Assembly (NCBI GenBank): GCA_027972325.1
Contig: JAPMOS010000042.1
Coordinates: forward strand, 1 to 64,000
Direction: 5' to 3'
Source of the DNA: Paratrimastix pyriformis
Taxonomy: Eukaryota; Preaxostyla; Paratrimastigidae
DNA length: 64,000 nt
A model generated the notes under the pieces. That model did not search any database and was not told the origin of the DNA. It saw only the letters and a program-made list of their open reading frames with translations. A program made the position numbers and the translations under genes. Of the stretch, positions 1 through 12,084 are shown in pieces (position 1 is the stretch's first letter; every line of letters starts with the position of its first letter).

Positions 1-254
1 AACCCTAACCCTAACCCTAACCCTAACCCTAACCCTAACCCTAACCCTAACCCTAACCCTAACCCTAACCCTAACCCTAACCCTAACCCTAACCCTAACC
101 CTAACCCTAACCCTAACCCTAACCCTAACCCTAACCCTAACCCTAACCCTAACCCTAACCCTAACCCTAACCCTAACCCTAACCCTAACCCTAACCTAAC
201 CCTAACCCTAACCCTAACCCTAACCCTAACCCTAACCCTAACCCTAACCCTAAC
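1..254. repeat. Telomere, (CCCTAA)n
   Basis: About 42 uninterrupted copies of the C-rich telomeric hexamer CCCTAA, reading inward from the end. One five-base unit (CCTAA) near 191-196 is the only slip. The TTAGGG-type repeat is shared by animals, many fungi and many protists, so it does not identify the organism. It shows that base 1 is at or very near a chromosome end. Confidence 0.98.
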
Positions 255-470
255 GTACCATCAACCCTAACGTACCATCAACCCTAACGTACCATCAACC
301 CTAACGTACCATCAACCCTAACGTACCATCAACCCTAACGTACCATCAACCCTAACGTACCATCAACCCTAACGTACCATCAACCCTAACGTACCATCAA
401 CCCTAACGTACCATCAACCCTAACGTACCATCAACCCTAACGTACCATCAACCCTAACGTACCATCAACC
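255..470. repeat. Subtelomeric 17-bp tandem array
   Basis: About 13 near-perfect copies of a 17-bp unit made of GTACCATCAAC joined to the telomere-like CCTAAC. The array joins the telomere without a gap, and each unit keeps part of the telomeric hexamer, so it looks like a derived telomere-associated repeat. Confidence 0.95.
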
Positions 471-575
471 CGCTCACCATCAACCCGCTCACCATCAACC
501 CGCTCACCATCAACCCGCTCACCATCAACCCGCTCACCATCAACCCGCTCACCATCAACCCGCTCACCATCAACC
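471..575. repeat. Subtelomeric 15-bp tandem array
   Basis: About seven copies of a 15-bp unit (CGCTCACCATCAACC). It shares the ACCATCAACC core with the outer 17-bp array but has lost the CCTAAC part. Hexamer, 17-mer and 15-mer follow in order from the tip, a graded transition into unique DNA. Confidence 0.95.
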
Positions 576-708
576 CCCTCCTTCCCCCTTTTGGCCTCCT
601 CGTGACTCGATCCCTTGTCTTTCGCTTCAGGAAAAAAACTCTTCCTCTTGATCTATTGGGCGCATCTGAAACTGGTCTCATTTTCCTTCGCATCGGTTGA
701 TCTGTTTT

Positions 709-3700
709 TCACTTTCGCGCAAGAAAGGCCGCCAGTCCTTTGCCCAAGTCCCAGAGTCGCTCGGCGATGGTCCGGTTGGCCACTCCGCGCAGCAGGACAT
801 CCGGAAGAGTCCACCGCGCTCCCTTCGGAGGTCGCAGGCCCACCTCGACCTCGACGCATGAGCTGCTCGCCTCCAGGCGACCCGTCTTGGGGCTGATGCC
901 CCAGCCCACTTGCACCTCGGCCACCTGGACGACCGCCTCGAGCCCGGTCGCATCGACTGGCCAGGCAGCCAGCGCGCGCAGATTCGCGGGCACCTCGGAA
1001 CAAGGTGCCCCGAGCGGCCGCCGGAACGTCCGAGCGCGCTGCGACCGGATGAGGTAGAGCTCCCTTCGGTAGGGCTCCTCGACAATGAATGGCAGCAGAG
1101 CCGGGGAAGGACCGCTCGCTGTGTCAGCCGGCCGAGTTGGCGCCGTGGGCGGCTGGCTGGTTGTGAGAACCGGGCCCTTGACGAGACTGGCCAGCCCGGG
1201 GAACCTCTGTGCCACTGCTCGCGCCTCCTTGAACTGCTTTCGACTGGTGAGCAGGCTCCGGAAGTCGATGGGCACCGCAAGCGGGATCCTGGGGTTCAAG
1301 AGGGCGCCCTCGCTGGGCGATGGCCGAGGGCGGACCGTCACCAGGGACCAGTGCACCGGGGCGGGCGTCATTTTGTGGAAGGCCAGTTGCGGCTCGTGCA
1401 GCATCACCCGGAACTCGTGCTTCCGCCCTGCGCGAGTGAGCTCCATGAGGACTTGGATTGGATGGAGTGAATGGGTTGGATGGATGGGATGGTTGGGATA
1501 GATGGGATGGATTGCGGGTGCTGCCGCCGGGAAAGCATCGCACAGCGGACCCACAAAGGAGAGGGACGTGTAACGCCTGTCCTTGCACAGGGCGAAGCCG
1601 CACTGGCACAGGGCCTCCACGACGCCAGGGACGCCCCCATCGCATTCGATGTGGGTATCGAAGGAGAGGGTTGCGCCAGTGCCCTTCCGCTTCCTGCTGC
1701 TCCGGTTCGCATTTCGGGCCTGCGGACAGCCCATCCGAAGCGGGGACAGGTGGGACGCCAGCAGGGACGCTTCATGCCACAGAGGCGACTCCAACAGACC
1801 TGGGTGCCAAACAAGTGCCCCGCATGGGGCGCTTTCGAGGCTGTCGCTGCTGGCGCCGTCTCTGGGTGCTGCTCCTGGTCTTGGTCTTGCTGGGCTTGAT
1901 GTTGCTGGTCCTGGCGGAGGCGGGGCGCAGCTGGCGCAAAGTCCACGGGCGCGTCGTCTGGTGGGGGGCGCTTGTGGCCCCGCTCGAGCAGGTCCTCGAT
2001 GGCCTCGATCGAGATCGGCTCTCCCCCGTCCCCGCTGGTGCCGCCTCGGCCGGGAGCCTCGTCGCAAGCCCGGGTTTGCTGGGCGGGCAGGTTGAACATG
2101 TAGCACGTGCCGAAGTGCAGCCGCCAGGTGGCCTTGCCGTGCTGCTCGAGGCCGCGATACCCGCGGGCGAAGGCGTCCAGTTGGCCCACCAGAAGCTGCA
2201 CGAAGGCCTCCCGCGACGCGTCTGGGGAAGCTGCAAAAAGAGAAAGAGGGTCCCGGTGGGCATGAAGAACACCCCGAAAGCACACAGGCAGCACACGGGC
2301 AACACATCGCATGCCGCACATCGCATGCAACACACGCATGCAACACACGCATGCCGCACACGCATGCCGCACATCGCATGCAACACACGCATGCAACACA
2401 CGCATGCAACACACGCATGCAACACACACATGCAACACACGCATGCAACACACGCATGCAACACACGCATGCAACACACGCATGCAACACACGCATGCAA
2501 CACACGCATGCAACACACGCATGCAACACACGCATGCAACACACAGGAAGCGCCGGTGATGCGGACCCAGGCCACTGGCGGGCCGGGCCAGGAGTGGGAA
2601 GTAGAGCGGGTAGAAGTGGTGCTGGGGGTGCCGCGGGCCCGGGTAGGGCCGGAAGGTCACCAAAGGGGCGCCCCGGTCGGCCGCGGCGAGACCGTCCAGC
2701 AGCAGCCGATAGGCGCCCGTCAGGAAGCGGCCCTTCCGGCTGCCCCTGGGGAAGCGCCACCGGATGACGTTCGTCGAGGCCTAAAGGGGAAGATCGCACG
2801 CCCACCCCGGACCAGGGCCAAGACCAATGAGCTTCCTCCGAGACCACCAATGAGCGCCCTAACCGAGACCGGTGAGCTCCCTAACCGAGACCAATGAGCT
2901 CCCTCCGAGACCACCAATGAGCTCCCTAACCGAGGCCAATGAGCTCCCTCCGAGACCACCAATGAGCGCCCGAACCGAGACCGGTGCGCTCCTCCTTCGA
3001 GGCATGCTCACAGAAGCGGTGCCACTGCTTGCAACAAAACCGGAGATGCAGCAGGGGGGGGAGGGGGGGGGGGGGGGGGGGGGGGCAAGAGCGACGATGC
3101 AGCATGGCGGACCTGGCGCAGGTAGTCGCCGATGAGCCGGGGGGCCGGCGAGTGGGCGCTCGCCCGGAAGACGACCGCCATGCCCCCGTGCACCCGAGCG
3201 CAGCGGACCCGCACGGCGGCAACCCGGGAGAGCAGGTCGGCCGTGACGGCGGGCGGGATGCGGAAGAGGGTCGAGGGGGTGAACTTGAGGAAGAGCCTGT
3301 GGGTGCGGGCGGTCCCGCGCGGCTGCAGCTGCTGCACGTCGAGGCTCCGCAGCAGCCGGTGGCGCGCCTCAAAGAATGCCCGCGCCAGGTGGGCCACCTC
3401 GCTGGGGGCGCAGTCGGCCGGCAGGGTGGGCGTCCCGTCCACCGGGTCGCGGCACTCGCGGAGCCGGTCCGGGGCCTGGTACCATCCGAAGAAGTCGCAC
3501 AGCTGCTGCCCCAGCCAGCTCGCCCCGGCGTCATCAAGGGGGCCGCGGCCGAGGATGCGAGCCCAGAAGGCGTCCTCATCCGAGTCGCTCAAGGGGGCGG
3601 GATGGCTGGGGGGTGGGTGTTGCGGTGTGTCAGCGAGGAGTGTTTGCCTGTGAATGTGAGGTGGCATGGGTGGCGGCTCTCCTCCGTGCCGGCCGCCTCC

Positions 3701-6700
3701 TCGGAAGGGTTGCCCCACGGACCGTGCCAGGGTGTCGAGCGGGGGCAATGCGCCCCGGCCAGCCAGGAAGTGGAGCAGCAATGTCACGAAGGAGTGGGGC
3801 GAGAGGAGCCCCAGGGCCCCGTGGCCGAAGAGATGCAGCTCGGCGGCCCAGCGACGCACCGTCACGGCCAGGGCCCAGAGGCGCGGCTCGGCGGCCAGGG
3901 CGGCGCGGAAGAGGGCCGCCTTTTGGCAGCCGCGCGGGTCTGCGGTCAGGTCGACGGACAGGGCCGTGGCTTTGGCGAGGCCCCAGCGGAGGGTCACGAT
4001 GGGCACCCGGGCCTCCTTGAACTCGGGCGGCCCGCCCCACATGCGCGGGCTGGTGAGCGAGGACGGGCCGGCAGAGCCGAGCCCGGGCGCGGCGGCCAGG
4101 ACCTCTGCCAGTGAGCGCAGGAAGGCGGCTTGGGACTCGCGCGGGGGCGGAGCGGGCCACTCGGTCCCCCAGGGGCGGGGGCTCAGGTAGACGTCCAGGT
4201 CGGATTCCTCCTCGAAGAGCATCCCCGCGGTGCTGCCGAAGAGGGTCAGGTGGAGCCGCGGCTGGAGGCTGCTCCCCAAGGCGGCCTCCAGGGCGCCCAC
4301 CAGCCGCCGCCGGGTGGCGAATTCCTCTCGAAGGCGCCCGAGGTGCTCGGCGCTCAGGGACCGTTGGATGGAGGCCCCAATCCGACTGGCGAACGGTGGC
4401 TGGACCTGGGGGGCCGGCCGGCCGGCCTGCGAGAGGATCACCGCCAGAACATCGTCCAGCACCCAGGGGAAGGAGAGGGCCAGGGCCTGGGTGCAGCTGC
4501 GATGAAGGCCAGCTGGGTCCGCCTCGGCGGTCTCGTCTTCCGGGCCATCGGCAACGCCATCGGCATCATCATCATCGCCATCACCGGCATCACCGGCATC
4601 CGAAGAGGCGCGGCCGCTCTTGTCTGGCTCGTCCATGTCGGAGCACCCGTATGCCGCAGCGTACCATGCGGCCGCCTTGGCCATGATGCGGCACAGCAGC
4701 GCCCGATCGGCCAGTGACTCGGCGGGCGCCCGTGCGGCGTCGGGCTGGCTGTCCACGACGGGGCGGAGGCGGTCCCAGGCCTGCTCACCCCCGAACTGGG
4801 CGAAGAAGACGGCACGGGTCGACCTGCGCAGCTCCTGCGCCATCCGCTGCGAGGCTTCCCTGACGGCCGAGCGGCCGGGCGACTCGTTCTTGGCCCGGCT
4901 GCGGAGGACGCCCGTGACAGCCTACCCGGGGTCCCCAATGCGATGTGATGCGGTGACGAGAGCGGGCAACCGACACGAGCTGGCGCGGAGAAAAAGGCTA
5001 GGCAGCAAAGGCAGCGGCTCTGACGGCGCCCCGGCGGACCTCGGCTTGGGAGGCTGTGTCGAAGGCCGCCATGAGGCCGGCCAGGCTGTGTTGGTACTGC
5101 AGACATTCCCGCCGGGCCTCCGGCAGCCACTCACGGTAGCCCGGGTAGCGCAGCCCCGCCATCGGAGCAACCTGCGGTGAGGAGAACGTGAAGCGCCCAG
5201 GCGCCCACGGAGAGCGGAGCAGGGAACAGGGCCGGCCGGTGGTATGAAGAAACAGTCTTCGTGCCCTTTCCCTCGCTTCGCGGCCGCCCAGCCCGGTGCC
5301 GACGGACCGTGTACAGGGTGGACTGGGGGTCGGCCGGGGCCTGGAGAACCCGGCAGCGCTGGAAGAGCAAGTCGATGATCTTGCCCGACTCGAAGCTCGG
5401 CCGGTCGGCCTTCCCCATGAAGGCCGGGTAGCAGTTGCGCTGGCAATCCTTGGGGATCAGGGCCGGCACGCCCGTCTTGGGGAAGTCCACCGCCACCGAG
5501 TGCAGGTGCGCTGCCGGGGACCCCACCATCAAGGAGACCATGCGAACGTCAGTCGCCCCGGCGGACGCGAGCCAAACAACACTCGAATCGGCCCACCTTG
5601 ATGCGCCCCCAGCCCCACCCCGGCTACCCCTGCCGGACATGGAGGTAGGGGCAGCAGGGCCAGCCGATTGAGGGTACAGGGGCCAGACCGAGGGTGAGGC
5701 ACTGGGGGCAGAAGGCCCCTTCGGGGGCCTCGTCGGCGAAGGCCAGGTGGGCGTTGGCGATGATGCCCAGCCGGTCGTTGGCGATGTAGTTGGCGAAGAA
5801 CCGGGCCAGGTCGGCCTGCTCCACGGGCCGGTCGAGCTGCTGCGAGGGGGGCGCCGTGTAGTCGGCCGGGTCCGCCTGGCGGGGCGGCAGCAGGCGGGGC
5901 TCCCAGGTGACGAAGTAGAGGTCCCCGTCCAGATCAGAGCCGCTCAGCTCGTTGGGGTGGGGCCGGGGCCCGCGCTGCGGGAAGACCACCACATCGACGA
6001 GGTGCTCCAGGGCCGGGCACTCGACCGCCGTGAAGACGCGCAGGTCGCCCGGGTGGAAACAGGGGTTCTTGGCCACCGCGCAGGGGCCCAACACCGTGCA
6101 CACCTGGGGACTGCCCTGGCTCTGGCCTTCCACTGGGTCCTGGGGCAGCCCGCTGAGGGTGCCCGAGAGGCGCACGTGGATCTGGCCGGGCTCGAGGAGG
6201 CCCGTCTCGTCGAGGACCCCCATCAGGACGGCCCCCCGGGGCACCTGGATCCGGGACCGGCCGACCAGGTCCCCGATGAGGCTCTGGTAGAGGTGCTCCA
6301 GCAGCCCCCGGAAGAAGGGCTCCACTGTCAGCTGCACCCCGCCCCGCTGCAGCAGCTCCAACTCGTAGCAGCCGGCCCTCCTGCGCGCAGGCCTGAGGGA
6401 CGGAGAGGCGGAGAGGCGGAGAGGCGGATGAGGCTCAGCAGCAGTCTCAAAAACTGGTCGTTGAAGATTTGGTGGGCATGGGTCACTCGCGCCGCCACGC
6501 GAGGCAAGCAGACTTTGCATCAGCCGTGGCGGCGAGGAGCTGCCGGAGGCCCTGCAGGGCGACCTGCTCGTCGGTGAAGAGGCGCGCGCACCGGTCGAGC
6601 ATCTCCTCCTGCAGCTCCAGGAAGGCACCGTCGGGCACGCCCAGGGCAGAGAGCAGCACGATCACCTGCCGGTTGAGGAAGCATCCCAGCCGCCGGCTGT

Positions 6701-9700
6701 GGTTGAGCACCTCCAGGCGCCGGTGGGGCGAGTCGAACTTGTACATGCTCTCGCGGATGGCCAGCCGTAGCCCCGGCCCCAGCGTCGGGTCGGTGGCCAC
6801 GACCCCCTTGACACCCCCCATCCGGATCTGGAAGGCGCTGGGCACACGGACCGCCGCCGAGGGGCCATCGTCCCTACCCCACCACGCCCTCCCCCCACCC
6901 GAGGACGGGCCTATCGGTATGGCAGCGAAGCTGATGGAACGAACGGGGGGTGCGGATGCAGGCCCAGTGCACGTACGCATGCATGGGGGAGGGCGGGAGA
7001 GGCGACCGCCCCGACCGACCTGTGGGGCCCTTCGTCTGCTGGGGGCGGGGCATGGGCGCCGATGTCGATGGGGGACCCGGCGATGCACCCCTGCCACATG
7101 ATCCGGGCCAGGGCAGGGGACACAGCCCCGCAGCCGTCCGAGAAGCAGAACCCGGAGCGCTCGATGTCGGGCACCCGGGCCACGATCTCACCGAAGCGGG
7201 CCGGCTCCGCTGGCAGGGCGACCGTGTCCACCGAGGTCGAGAAGGCCATCCCCATTCGGGCGGCGCACTTGGCCACGCACCGGATCCGAGAGAAGTCCCC
7301 CATCCCGCCCCGGATGGTGGCGGCAGTGAGTGGGCCCTGCGGGGTGAAGAACCAGGCCCCGTGGATGCGCAACTGGCTGGAGGAGTACGCCAGCAACTCA
7401 TACGTGCGCCCGCCGATGGGGAGCCCGTGCCGCAGGGCGGCCACGACCCGAGCCAGGAGCGGGGCCAGGTCGGCCTGGGAGGCGGAGAGCTTGGTGCGGC
7501 CGTCCTCGTCCCGGAAGGCCACCAGCAGGAAGTGGCCGGCCGCTTGGGGGTACTGGCGCAGCACCCGGTTGGTGGCCACCACCTGGGGCGGCAGGACCAC
7601 AACCCGGGAGGGCGTCACCAGGGCCCGCTTGACCAGGGCGCAGTGTGCCGGCACGGGGTCCCCCAGGTGTAGGTCGCCCGGTGGGGCCGCTGGCCCGGGC
7701 TGGATCCGCCCGAGGAGTGCGCAATAGCGGCACAGCTCGGCTAGGGCCCCGCTCGCCCAGATCCAGCGGTCGCGGCGCAGGGCTTGGTGGCACTGGGACA
7801 GCAGCCGTGCCACGAGGGGCCGCCAGAGGGGGTCGCTGAAGCACGGGCCCAGATGCTGGGTGATGGGGCCCCGCAGCAAGGGCGACAGGGGCATCCGAGC
7901 GCAGCCCGCCAACGCGTCCAGCCAGTAGGCAAGGTCGGGGTGCAGGCCAGGCAACGGGAGCTCCAGCGAGGGACCCTGGGTGCCGGTCGGCTGTCCCAAC
8001 GAGAGGGGCGACGACACGGTGGTGAGCCTGAGTGGGGACGGCAGCCACACGGACCCCGCTCCAGGTAATTGGCCGAGTCCCGCCCAGCCCTGCATCCCCA
8101 CAGACCCGGCTGGGGTCGGCCCAGGCAGCGGCGCTCGGGTCTTCGAGGCTGCCGGCATCATCCTCCAGGACTCCCCAAGAGGGAAGCAGCTCGGCTGGGG
8201 CGGCGTCCTCGCCCATGGCCCTGCTGGCCCTGCTGGCCCTGCTGGCGGTGGTGCCGTTGAAGAAGAGCACCGTCAGGCCCTGTCGCTGTAGGGGCCCCAA
8301 CAACCCTGCCACCAGGGGCAGCAGGGCAGCCGATAGCGGCGGCGGGGCGGCGCCCACCCGCGGGGCCTCGGCGGTGGCAAACTGAAGCCGCAGCACGTTG
8401 CCATCGGGATGCCCGAGAAAGGGCGGGGCGACCCGGGTCAGGGCCTCCTCCTGGCCGGAGGGGGAGCGGCTCACCAGGAAGCAGGCCCCCGGGTGGCGCA
8501 GCGGGACGAACACCGAGGCGACGCCTTCCCCGGCGGCCGACCGGTAGTCAACCAGCACCAGCCGGTCCACCTGCGAAATGTGCACCCGCATGGCCAACTC
8601 GTCGCCCTCGCCGCAAGGCCCCGCAGGGGGCGCCTGCAGAACGAGGGTCCGCTCGAGGGGGACGAGTGTGACCCGCCTAAAGGGGAGCGGCCCTGTGCAT
8701 TCCACGAAGGCGCTGCTGCTGGTGAAGTGGCCCAGCGAGCAGGCCGCCAACTCGAGGCCCCCCAGGCGGGGCGGCTGTCCGTGTGACGACTGTTGCAGGG
8801 GGTCCCCTCCTTGCAGCAGCTGCTGGTGCACGCGCTGGTACTGCCGAGCCAGGGCCGAGAGGGACCCGACCGTGGCCCAGGCGCCCCGCATGGTCTGCGA
8901 GCCCAGCGGCAGGCAAGTGGGCAGCAACATGTCCAAGGCGAACTCGTAGGGGCTCAGGCGCCGCTCGAGGCACCACGGAGGGGCTGCCGAGATCCGCGCC
9001 CGTCCCGGGGCAAGAACCGTGAAGCTTTCCGGAGGGCGAAAGCCGGGCAGCAGGGGCGACTCACCCAGGTCCAGGGAAGCAGCGCCCTCCTGTTGCTGGT
9101 CTCCGCCTTCGTCCGCGTCCGCCTCAACATCCCCTTCCGCGGTACCGAGTTCGTCCTCCTCTCCGCGACTAGGCGACGGCCCGAGCCCGAGGGTGTCCTC
9201 GCCGTGGGTGTCATCGCCGTGGGCATCATCGCCCTCATGGAGGGCCCCGCTGCTGGCCCGAGAGAGGAGAATGCAACGAACCAGCAGCGGCGAGCACAGC
9301 ACGGCCAGGTCGGCCTCGGTGGTGCGGGGAGGCAGGTTCCACAGCTCGACCATGACCGCGTCGCGGCTGATGGGGCTCGACTGGGGGCCCGGGGGACCTG
9401 CTCGGGAGCCCGGAGATGCTGCGGCGGAGGCGGTCAGGGGTGGTGCCGCACGGCTGGCCTGACAGCGCTGCACCCGGGCGATGAGCTCCTCCACCAGCGG
9501 TCGGGACGGGGCGCAGGCGGCCGCGAGGGCCTGGATGACGGAGGGCATACATTCCTGCTGGCGGAGTATGTCCTCGAAGCGGGCCCGCTGGTCGGGCTCG
9601 ACGATCATCACCAGCCGGGCCTCCTCCAGCCGGCGGGCCCGGCCCCGGGACTGCACCAGGGTCCTCGCCGAGCGGGGCGGGTCGAACCGGACCACCACCG

Positions 9701-12084
9701 AGCACTGGGGCACGTCCAGTCCCTCCTCGCAGACGCTCGTGCAGACGAGCAGCTTGCTTTCGCCCACCCGGAACCGCTCCAGGAGGGCCTGCTGCTCGTC
9801 GACCCACATCTCCTGACGACCCACGATGGGCGTCGGGTTGAGCGCCTCCTGGATGACCACGTCCGCCCGGGCCAGCGCGTCGCACAGTCTGCGAGCCGTC
9901 TCGCGCCGCTGCACGAACAGGATCACCCGCAAGTCCTCGTCCACGTACTGCGCCGCCAGGTGCGGGGTCTGAGCCGGCTGGCCTGGTGGGGCCGGGCTGC
10001 CTCCGATCAGGCTCTGGAGCAGGCCGATCAGGGTCCGGCAGCGGCCCGACAGGAGGAGACCCTCACCCTCATCCCCTCCCTCCTCGTCCGTTGAGCCGCC
10101 CGACGGCTGCTGTCGGATGGCCGCGGCGACCCCGGCCATGAGGGCCCCCAAAACGGGGCCCAGCAGCTGGCCCAGCTGGGCCGACTGGCGGACCCCTTCG
10201 ACCTGCCCCCGCCAGTAGTCCAGGGCGGCGGTCGGGCCGACGCAGCCGTTCAGCTCGACGGCCAGGCAGAGGGCCCGGGCGTGGTCGAGGAGGGCCCGGC
10301 CGAGGGCGTCCTGGTCGAGGATCTTCTCGCACAGGGCCAGGTACTGGAAGAAGGGCAGCGGGTTGCTGCGCAGGTCGAAAGGGGGCGGAGCCGGCGACCG
10401 GCTCAGACTCAGCAACCAGGGCAGGCCCGGCAAGGGGGCGGCCGGCTGGGTGGGCGTGGCGTCCATCCGCCCCCGGATCTGGCAAAGCAGGTCCCGCTGC
10501 AGGTACTCCACTATCATGCCGGCCCGGGCCCCCGATCACAGACAGCCGGTGGTGAGCCCGAGAGAACCATCCACCGGCTTACCAACACCACGTGCGGACA
10601 GTGGAACACTGGGCGCCGGCGTGGAGGGAAGTGGGGGTGCAGACCGAGGAGGTCCTCGATGGCCCGCTCGGCGGGTGTGCGGCCGGGCATGTGCCACTCG
10701 ACGGCCGAGGTGCGCTCGAGGAGGGGCGGCCGGAAGAGCCGCGGTGCCACGACCACCGCGTGCATTCGGGCCGACAGGGCGTGCAGCTCCCCCAGCGCGG
10801 CCCCAATGGCCCCGCTGCTGCACGGGGTAGCCGTCAGCCCGAGGACGCGGGGCATGACGGGTGAGTCGGGGCGGAAGTGGGGGTGGGTGATCACCCGGGC
10901 CGCGGGGTGGTTCTCCTGGTGGCAGTGGTGGGCCTCGTCGAAGCACAGCAGGGCGATCTCCCCGAAGCTGATCGCGCCCGCCTCGAGCAGGTTCCAGAAG
11001 AGCTGCGCCGTGCAGACGAGCACATCCCATGGGCGGCTCGGGCCGCCCGATGAGGCAGCGGGCTGGGCTTGCCCACTGCAGGAGCAACGAAAATACGAGC
11101 GCATTCGATCGGAAATGGGTTAGGGGGTCCACCCAATGTGGGTCAGAAAAAGAGAACCGACGACGACGACACAGCACCACAGCGGGCCGGCCCGCCCGCA
11201 CCCAACCCCCCCTCCTCCCACCCTCCTCGTCTCCCCCCACCGTGGTGCGGACCGAAGGGCGGCGGCAATCTGCTGGGCCGTCGCCGGCGAGGACAACTCG
11301 CCGCAGAGGCGGAGCACCCGCAGGCCGGTCTGCTCCTCGATGTAGGCGGCCTGCTGGAAGACCAGCGGCACCCGGGGCACCACCATGACGGCCACTCGGC
11401 GGGGGTTGGCCCGTAGCAGGTGGTAGGCCAGCAAGGCGGCAATGCAGGTTTTGCCGGCTCCCGTGGGCAGGAAGATGATCGAGTTTTGCCGGAGGCTGGC
11501 GAAAAAGAACAGCAGTGGCCGGAGGTGATGGCGAGGAGGAGGTGGGGGCCAGAAGCCAGAGGAGCAGCAGACCCCTGCGTGAACAGCTCCACCTGGTAAT
11601 CCCGCGGATAATCTCCCAAAGACGGAGGGGCGAACGGTTCGAGATCGGCCAGTGTCGGAATCACCAGGGGTGTCGCCGAGGACGTGCATGGCGGCGGCAG
11701 GCAAGGGGCGGCACTCGCCTGGGCTCGGATGAGGGCCAGCCCGGGATATGATAGGAGCCCCTTCCACTTCCCCTTCTTTCTGTCAAGGAAAACCTCTCGG
11801 CCTGCTCGATCGAGGAGGGCCACGTAATCGACTGAGAAAGCACAGTCATGGACAGGATCCCGAATCATCGTGATTTTGCCAAGTTTGTGGCCGTTAGGGC
11901 ACTGGATCCGGTGAAAGTCCCGCTTGTTGGGTTTCTCCATATCGGTCACCACCAACCGGGCAAGAACATGATCATACGGGGGTTTAAGGATGCAATGGAT
12001 CCCCCCATCCAGAGATTCAAGGAGAGCCATTTCGGGCAGGGAACAGATGGGATTTCGGCATTTCAGGCAAATCAGTGTCCCCAT
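709..12084 (-). CDS. Helicase - RNA-dependent RNA polymerase - nucleotidyltransferase fusion protein (RDRC-like)
   Basis: Predicted to make dsRNA from silenced transcripts. Fourteen exons join in frame (12084-11573, 11495-11253, 11075-10583, 10496-8106, 7990-7077, 6873-6514, 6392-5689, 5510-5308, 5171-5040, 4921-3723, 3587-3113, 2780-2543, 2230-1800, 1719-709), giving 9,306 nt and 3,101 residues. Seen in order: a CxxC...CPNGH zinc module (about 1-100); an SF2 helicase with PTGAGKT (181-187), DEAH (298-301), TATP and QSRGRARR (about 700); an RRM-like stretch near 800; an RdRP core with SNRVLR-like, FSDGCGAVS, GGVKG, LNRQ and the catalytic DLDGD (about 1791-1795); and a Cid1-type nucleotidyltransferase with FGS (2212-2214), DLD (2225-2227) and a third Asp near 2308. 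The RdRP tail (AAAWYAAAYG) and the nucleotidyltransferase share one exon, so that fusion needs no splicing assumption. The last 720 residues match nothing I know. The exon at 10496 and the start Met are the least certain points. Confidence 0.85.
2234..2541. repeat. CATGCAACACACG minisatellite in intron
   Basis: About 24 copies of a 12 to 13-bp unit fill one intron of the polymerase fusion gene. On the gene's own strand it reads GTGTTGCATGC. The array abuts the 5' splice site at 2543/2542. Confidence 0.9.
2782..3112. repeat. Repeat-filled phase-0 intron (minisatellite plus poly-G)
   Basis: This single intron of the fusion gene holds imperfect copies of a unit rich in GAGCTCCCT and GACCAATGA (about 2826-2985) and a run of about 25 G near 3060-3085, which is C on the transcript. 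Both flanking exon edges are phase 0 (CAG/GTCCGC and CTTTAG/GCC). Confidence 0.75.

Noticed and set aside
709-2850. A 713-codon minus-strand open frame and plus-strand counterparts (for example 1458-2897) over the CATGCAACACACG array
   Set aside because: The Cys/Met/Arg-rich or His/Thr-rich stretch is translation of an intronic minisatellite; the real exons on both sides are in different frames and join by phase-matched splices.
3008-4843. Stand-alone poly(A) polymerase gene starting at Met 4843
   Set aside because: The exon is open upstream to a phase-matched acceptor at 4922, and its first part is the RdRP C-terminal tail (AAAWYAAAYG), so the nucleotidyltransferase is part of the RdRP protein.
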